A stretch of 64,000 bases of DNA from Aequoribacter sp049615385 (GTDB lineage Bacteria; Pseudomonadota; Gammaproteobacteria; Pseudomonadales; Halieaceae). The stretch lies in the NCBI RefSeq assembly GCF_049615385.1, contig NZ_JBMZFL010000006.1; one strand, 5' to 3'. The notes under the pieces are model-generated. The model made no database searches, had not been told where the DNA came from, and saw nothing but the letters and a program-made list of their open reading frames with translations. This document shows, in pieces, positions 60,827 through 64,000 of the stretch (the first letter of the stretch is position 1; each line of letters opens with the position of its first letter). A program made the position numbers and the translations under genes.

Positions 60827-61630
60827 ATGCAGTGGTATACCGGAAATACGTTCTACGACACGCTTCTAATCGTCGGGTTTTTGTACGCGCTCATGATCTT
60901 CGTTAGCAGCCTGTATGGCACGGCTGCGTACGGCGGTCGTTTTGGCGGCGGCGGCGCTAAATCCAAAGGTATTAAACTGGGATCCAAACCAGGTTGGATT
61001 TTGATGGAACTCCCGGGTCTTATCGTCTTCCCGATCGTGTTCTTCATGGGCGAAAACTCAGACCAAATTGTCCCACTGTTCTTCTTAGCGATTTGGATGT
61101 TTCACTACACCAACCGCGCTTTAGTCACTCCGCTGCTGATGCGAACAGCACCCGGTGCCAGCCAAACCTTCGCGTTTAACGTGGTCGTTGCCGGCTGGAT
61201 AACCCTGTTCATGCACGGCTATTTCAACGCCGAATACATCGCCAATATCGGCACGCAGTACACCACCGAGTGGTTCAGCGATCCTCGCTTCATCATAGGA
61301 ATCGCGATCTACGCGTTCGGCTTTACCCTGAACGTATACTCAGACACCATCTTGCGCAACCTGCGCTCGAAGAAACCAGATCCCAGCCAACCGCGTTACA
61401 AGATTCCATACGGCGGTTTCTTCAAATGGGTCAGCTGCCCACAGTACCTCGGTGAAATTCTGTCATTCACGGGCTTTGCCATCATGACCTGGAACTTAGG
61501 CGCTGTGTTTGTGTTGGCGATTACCGTCGGCAACTTGGCGCCGCGTGCCATGGTGACACACAAGTGGTTCTTGAAGAACTTCGACGATTACCCGAAAGAG
61601 CGTAAGGCGCTTATTCCTTACATCTGGTAG
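60827..61630 (+). CDS. Steroid 5alpha-reductase homologue (DUF1295/SRD5A family)
   Basis: A 267-residue membrane protein with about six hydrophobic helices (e.g. ~12-32, ~55-75, ~85-105, ~120-140). The C-terminal half resembles eukaryotic 3-oxo-5alpha-steroid 4-dehydrogenases (SRD5A) in order: YKIPYGGFFKWVSCPQYLGEI, the following helix, and KWFLKNFDDYPKERKALIPYIW. An Arg/Lys- and Gly-rich NADPH-type loop (FGGGGAKSKGIKLG) is also present. The expected reaction is NADPH-dependent reduction of the delta4 bond of 3-keto steroids. Length (254-267) fits the family. It is divergent from the Kst4D-like operon and followed by a strong terminator. Confidence 0.88.
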   Translation: MQWYTGNTFYDTLLIVGFLYALMIFVSSLYGTAAYGGRFGGGGAKSKGIKLGSKPGWILMELPGLIVFPIVFFMGENSDQIVPLFFLAIWMFHYTNRALVTPLLMRTAPGASQTFAFNVVVAGWITLFMHGYFNAEYIANIGTQYTTEWFSDPRFIIGIAIYAFGFTLNVYSDTILRNLRSKKPDPSQPRYKIPYGGFFKWVSCPQYLGEILSFTGFAIMTWNLGAVFVLAITVGNLAPRAMVTHKWFLKNFDDYPKERKALIPYIW

Positions 61631-61650
61631 TACGGTTACTTGATTGTGTG

Positions 61651-61675
61651 AAGGCCGCTTTTTGCGGCCTTTTTT
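61651..61675 (+). terminator. Rho-independent terminator after the 5alpha-reductase gene
   Basis: AAGGCCGC and GCGGCCTT around a T5 loop, then a run of T. It lies 21 bp past the stop. Confidence 0.88.
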
Positions 61676-61680
61676 GTTCC

Positions 61681-61708
61681 TGGCTGAGACGCGAAGGTGG
61701 ATCGTTAA
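61681..61708. repeat. 28-bp dispersed repeat, copy 2
   Basis: TGGCTGAGACG(C)GAAGG(T)GGATCGTTAA; differs from copy 1 (56484-56511) at two positions. It ends 21 bp after the stop of the minus-strand TIGR03084 gene. Confidence 0.75.
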
Positions 61709-61729
61709 CTCTTTGACCCGCAGAGAATA

Positions 61730-62560
61730 TTAAACCGGAGCCTTACACCGCACACCCGGCTCGGGCACAGGATTAGGCGCACCGGCAAAACACTGGGCAT
61801 TGGTCATCCATAAGTTTGCGTTATCGCCAACGACCTGCAAATTGGTATCGACGACATTACGCGTTTGGGTCACCACCTGAGCAAAAGCAACAGCCGAGCC
61901 TTGAATGCAATTGTCTTCTTGCGGATCACCATAGTTCCAGACATCACCCGAGGGCGACACTAAGCGGACATATGGCATGGGGTCGGGCACATCGATCTTG
62001 CGATTCACAAAGGTCCAACCGTAGGTGTTGATACCCAAAACCACAATGTTGCGAATGCGGTCTTGATCAACACGGTCGATACCCAACACATCGTATATTG
62101 CTTGCGCGTGCGACCAGGTCTCCATTTGTCGCGCAGTAATGGATGACCGCGCACTCATCGAGGGCCCAACCCACGCCACCCGCTGTGACGGATCAGCTTG
62201 CTCAAAAGCCGCAGCGGTTGCTCGGTACATACTTTGCCAAGCAGCGATCAATTCGCTGGCCGACACGTTTGCGAAGTACTCACGCTCGTACGACTTTAGA
62301 TCTTTACCGCCAAAAATATGCGCGCCGACAGGCTTAAAAAATTTCTCAAAGCCCGCGGCATCGGTTAAGGATAAAAGGGCAGCTTCGTTCCAAAAATGCA
62401 AATGCTGAATGATGTCGGCAATACTCCACTGTTTAAAGGCGGTCGCGGTTGTCAAAACCTCCTCTGACAAACCTGACACCAGCGCGAATACGTCTTCGCT
62501 CTCTGCAAAAAAATCTTTGGCTTGCTGCACTCTAATCTCTTTATTCTTCGGCCGACTCAA
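61730..62560 (-). CDS. TIGR03084 family (DinB-like, metal-binding) protein
   Basis: A ~276-residue protein of the TIGR03084 family, related to the DinB/mycothiol-dependent maleylpyruvate isomerase fold. Potential metal-binding His residues lie in IIQHLHFWNE and METWSHAQAIYD. The WVGPSMSARSSITARQMETW segment and the GDVWNYGDP / FAQVVTQTRN region are typical of the family. TTG at 62560 overlaps the upstream carboxylase gene by 20 bp; GTG at 62530 with AAAGAG ahead is an equally good start. The role is unknown, but the family is often found beside acyl-CoA carboxylase or dehydrogenase genes. Confidence 0.8.
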   Translation of the reverse strand: MSRPKNKEIRVQQAKDFFAESEDVFALVSGLSEEVLTTATAFKQWSIADIIQHLHFWNEAALLSLTDAAGFEKFFKPVGAHIFGGKDLKSYEREYFANVSASELIAAWQSMYRATAAAFEQADPSQRVAWVGPSMSARSSITARQMETWSHAQAIYDVLGIDRVDQDRIRNIVVLGINTYGWTFVNRKIDVPDPMPYVRLVSPSGDVWNYGDPQEDNCIQGSAVAFAQVVTQTRNVVDTNLQVVGDNANLWMTNAQCFAGAPNPVPEPGVRCKAPV

Positions 62561-64000
62561 TCACCACCAGCACATCACCGGCGGCAACCTGCTGGTTCGC
62601 TTTGCCACCAATGACGGTGACTGTACCATCAATCGGCGCGGTAATACCGTGCTGCATTTTCATGGCCTCTAACACCGCCAAACGGTCACCTTTGCTCACC
62701 GAAGCGCCAACTTCGACATCTACGCTTAACAGCAGGCCGTGCATCGGCGCAATAATAGTACCGCTGCCCAGCTCTTCACCCGTGCTAGGTGGCAATACTG
62801 CTTTATTGACCATGACGTCGGTACTAGATGCACTGGCGATGTGAATCGTCGCATCATCCGTTGCAATATAATGCAGCGGCATGCGCAGACCGTTTATCGT
62901 TAATACGGCATGCTGCGAGTCCATGCTCAACACCTCGATTTGATGAATTACATCACCCACTGCAGCGGTATAGGCATTAGCACTTCGGCTAGTCAAGGTA
63001 ACATGCACCAGTGTCTCGTCCAGTTCGTAGCTATAAATACTATGTGCTCTGCCCGTTGACGACCATTCAAGCAGTTCGGGGGCAATGCCCAAGCTCTTCG
63101 TCGCCGCTATTGCGCGCCCCAGGCGGTGCTGTAAGCAAGCAGCAAGCACCAAAGATTCTTCGGATACCGAAGGCTTGGTCGGTTGATCACCATAACAGTC
63201 GGCAATAAACGCCGTTGTTGCCTCGCCCTTGGCAAATTCAGGTTGCTCCAACAAGTCGATCAGAAAATCGCGGTTATTTGGCAAGCCTAACAAGGCAGTT
63301 TCTTGCAAGCCGCGAATCAGCTGCTGACGCGCATCCTCTCGGGTTTTGCCGTGAGCCATGATCTTAGCGACCATGGAATCGTAAAACGGCGATACTGCAT
63401 CACCACTTGTAACACCCGAATCTACCCGAAAACCAGGCGCGCTTGGCGTCGCAAACAAATGAACAGGTCCCGTGCTGGGCAGAAAGCCTGCATAGGGGTC
63501 TTCGGCGTACAAACGCACCTCAATCGCGTGTCCATTCAGCTGAATTTGATCTTGGGTCAAAGGCAGAGTCTCGCCGCGAGCCACTCGCAACTGCCACTCG
63601 ACCAAGTCTAAGCCCGTCACCAACTCCGTCACGGGGTGTTCAACTTGCAAGCGGGTATTCATTTCTAGAAAGTAGAATTCACCCGATTGATCCAACAAAA
63701 ACTCAACGGTACCTGCACCTACGTAGTTAACGGCCTTAGCTGCTCCAATCGCGGCTTCACCCATGGCGGCGCGAAGCTCGTCGGTCATCACTGGGCATGG
63801 CGATTCTTCTATAACCTTTTGGTGACGACGCTGAACCGAGCAATCGCGCTCACCTAAGTGCACCGTGTTCCCAAATTCGTCTGCAAACACCTGAATTTCG
63901 ACGTGACGCGGCCGAATGATCGCTTTCTCAATAATAAGCTCACTCGAACCAAAGGCGTTTTGCGCTTCGGACTGCGCCATGTGAATCGCGTTTTCAAGGT
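62541..64000 (-). CDS. Acyl-CoA carboxylase alpha subunit (biotin carboxylase + BCCP), 5'-truncated
   Basis: The frame is open at the window edge, so the N-terminal ~180 residues (including the ATP-grasp start) lie beyond 64000; the ATG at 63980 is internal. Visible parts are biotin carboxylase motifs RHVEIQVFAD, ERDCSVQRRHQKVIEE, FLEMNTRLQVEHPVTE and RLYAEDP, the BT/linker region, and a C-terminal biotinyl domain with EAMKMQ (Lys is biotinylated). The architecture matches 3-methylcrotonyl-, geranyl- or propionyl-type acyl-CoA carboxylase alpha subunits. In steroid users such an enzyme may assimilate propionyl-CoA from the HsaG reaction, or act in isoprenoid catabolism; the beta subunit would be upstream, out of view. 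Confidence 0.92.
   Translation of the reverse strand, partial: LENAIHMAQSEAQNAFGSSELIIEKAIIRPRHVEIQVFADEFGNTVHLGERDCSVQRRHQKVIEESPCPVMTDELRAAMGEAAIGAAKAVNYVGAGTVEFLLDQSGEFYFLEMNTRLQVEHPVTELVTGLDLVEWQLRVARGETLPLTQDQIQLNGHAIEVRLYAEDPYAGFLPSTGPVHLFATPSAPGFRVDSGVTSGDAVSPFYDSMVAKIMAHGKTREDARQQLIRGLQETALLGLPNNRDFLIDLLEQPEFAKGEATTAFIADCYGDQPTKPSVSEESLVLAACLQHRLGRAIAATKSLGIAPELLEWSSTGRAHSIYSYELDETLVHVTLTSRSANAYTAAVGDVIHQIEVLSMDSQHAVLTINGLRMPLHYIATDDATIHIASASSTDVMVNKAVLPPSTGEELGSGTIIAPMHGLLLSVDVEVGASVSKGDRLAVLEAMKMQHGITAPIDGTVTVIGGKANQQVAAGDVLVVIESAEE

Noticed and set aside
1..64000. CRISPR arrays, insertion sequences, prophage or integron elements
   Set aside because: No regularly spaced direct repeats, no transposase, integrase or phage structural genes and no attachment-site duplications next to the two tRNA genes were seen.

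Overview
This 64 kb window reads as chromosomal DNA of a marine-type gammaproteobacterium. The support is the PomB/MotB-type stator genes, the E. coli-like tRNA-Phe and tRNA-Pro genes with encoded CCA, the Pho-box-like repeats and the many AGGAGG-type ribosome binding sites. A relative of the Spongiibacteraceae, Halieaceae or Porticoccaceae is my guess; no marker gene here fixes the taxon. Most of the window (about 17.0-62.6 kb) is a large steroid catabolism supercluster. Family names for it rest on recalled similarity to the mycobacterial Kst/Hsa/Ipd proteins and the Comamonas Tes/Scd proteins, plus catalytic residues that can be read directly.

Left flank (1-16.9 kb): two tandem motB-like genes, tRNA-Phe, a porin and a DUF47 (PhoU-like) gene that both carry 11-bp-phased TGT(A/C)A repeats resembling Pho boxes, and a periplasmic-sensor diguanylate cyclase. 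Next come an isoquinoline-1-oxidoreductase-type molybdenum hydroxylase operon (iorA-iorB-xdhC, with a convergent mocA), a sterol-desaturase/fatty-acid-hydroxylase protein, an SDR, a frameshifted DUF2202 lipoprotein gene, a GNAT acetyltransferase, a small lipoprotein, an EAL-domain gene with two in-frame stops, and tRNA-Pro.

Steroid core (17-41.6 kb): three blocks. A leftward operon from 29.4 kb runs ipdA, ipdB, enoyl-CoA hydratase, two acyl-CoA dehydrogenases, fadA6, SDR, two acyl-CoA dehydrogenases, ipdF, kstD and a SnoaL-like gene. A rightward block runs fadD3, hsaC, hsaA, hsaD, hsaE, hsaG, hsaF and then a LuxR-type (TeiR-like) regulator. A second leftward operon runs ipdC, echA20, a KshA-like Rieske oxygenase and a ketosteroid isomerase. 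Together they encode delta5-delta4 isomerisation, delta1-dehydrogenation, 9alpha-hydroxylation, ring A/B cleavage down to the HIP stage, and CoA-dependent opening of rings C and D. The reductase partners KshB and HsaB are not in the window.

Right part (41.8-64 kb): a rightward operon under a TetR regulator (acyl-CoA ligase, TetR, two acyl-CoA dehydrogenases, EthD-domain protein, SDR); a leftward pair (second KshA-like Rieske oxygenase plus SDR) divergent from a second TetR-SDR-HsdA operon; an exported DUF3604 protein; two more SDRs; a MaoC hydratase; an amidohydrolase-fold protein that has lost its metal ligands; an Old Yellow Enzyme with an altered active site; a SnoaL protein; a Kst4D-like flavoprotein divergent from a steroid 5alpha-reductase homologue; a TIGR03084 protein; and the 3' part of a biotin-dependent acyl-CoA carboxylase alpha subunit. 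These probably feed differently reduced, hydroxylated or side-chain-bearing steroids into the core pathway.
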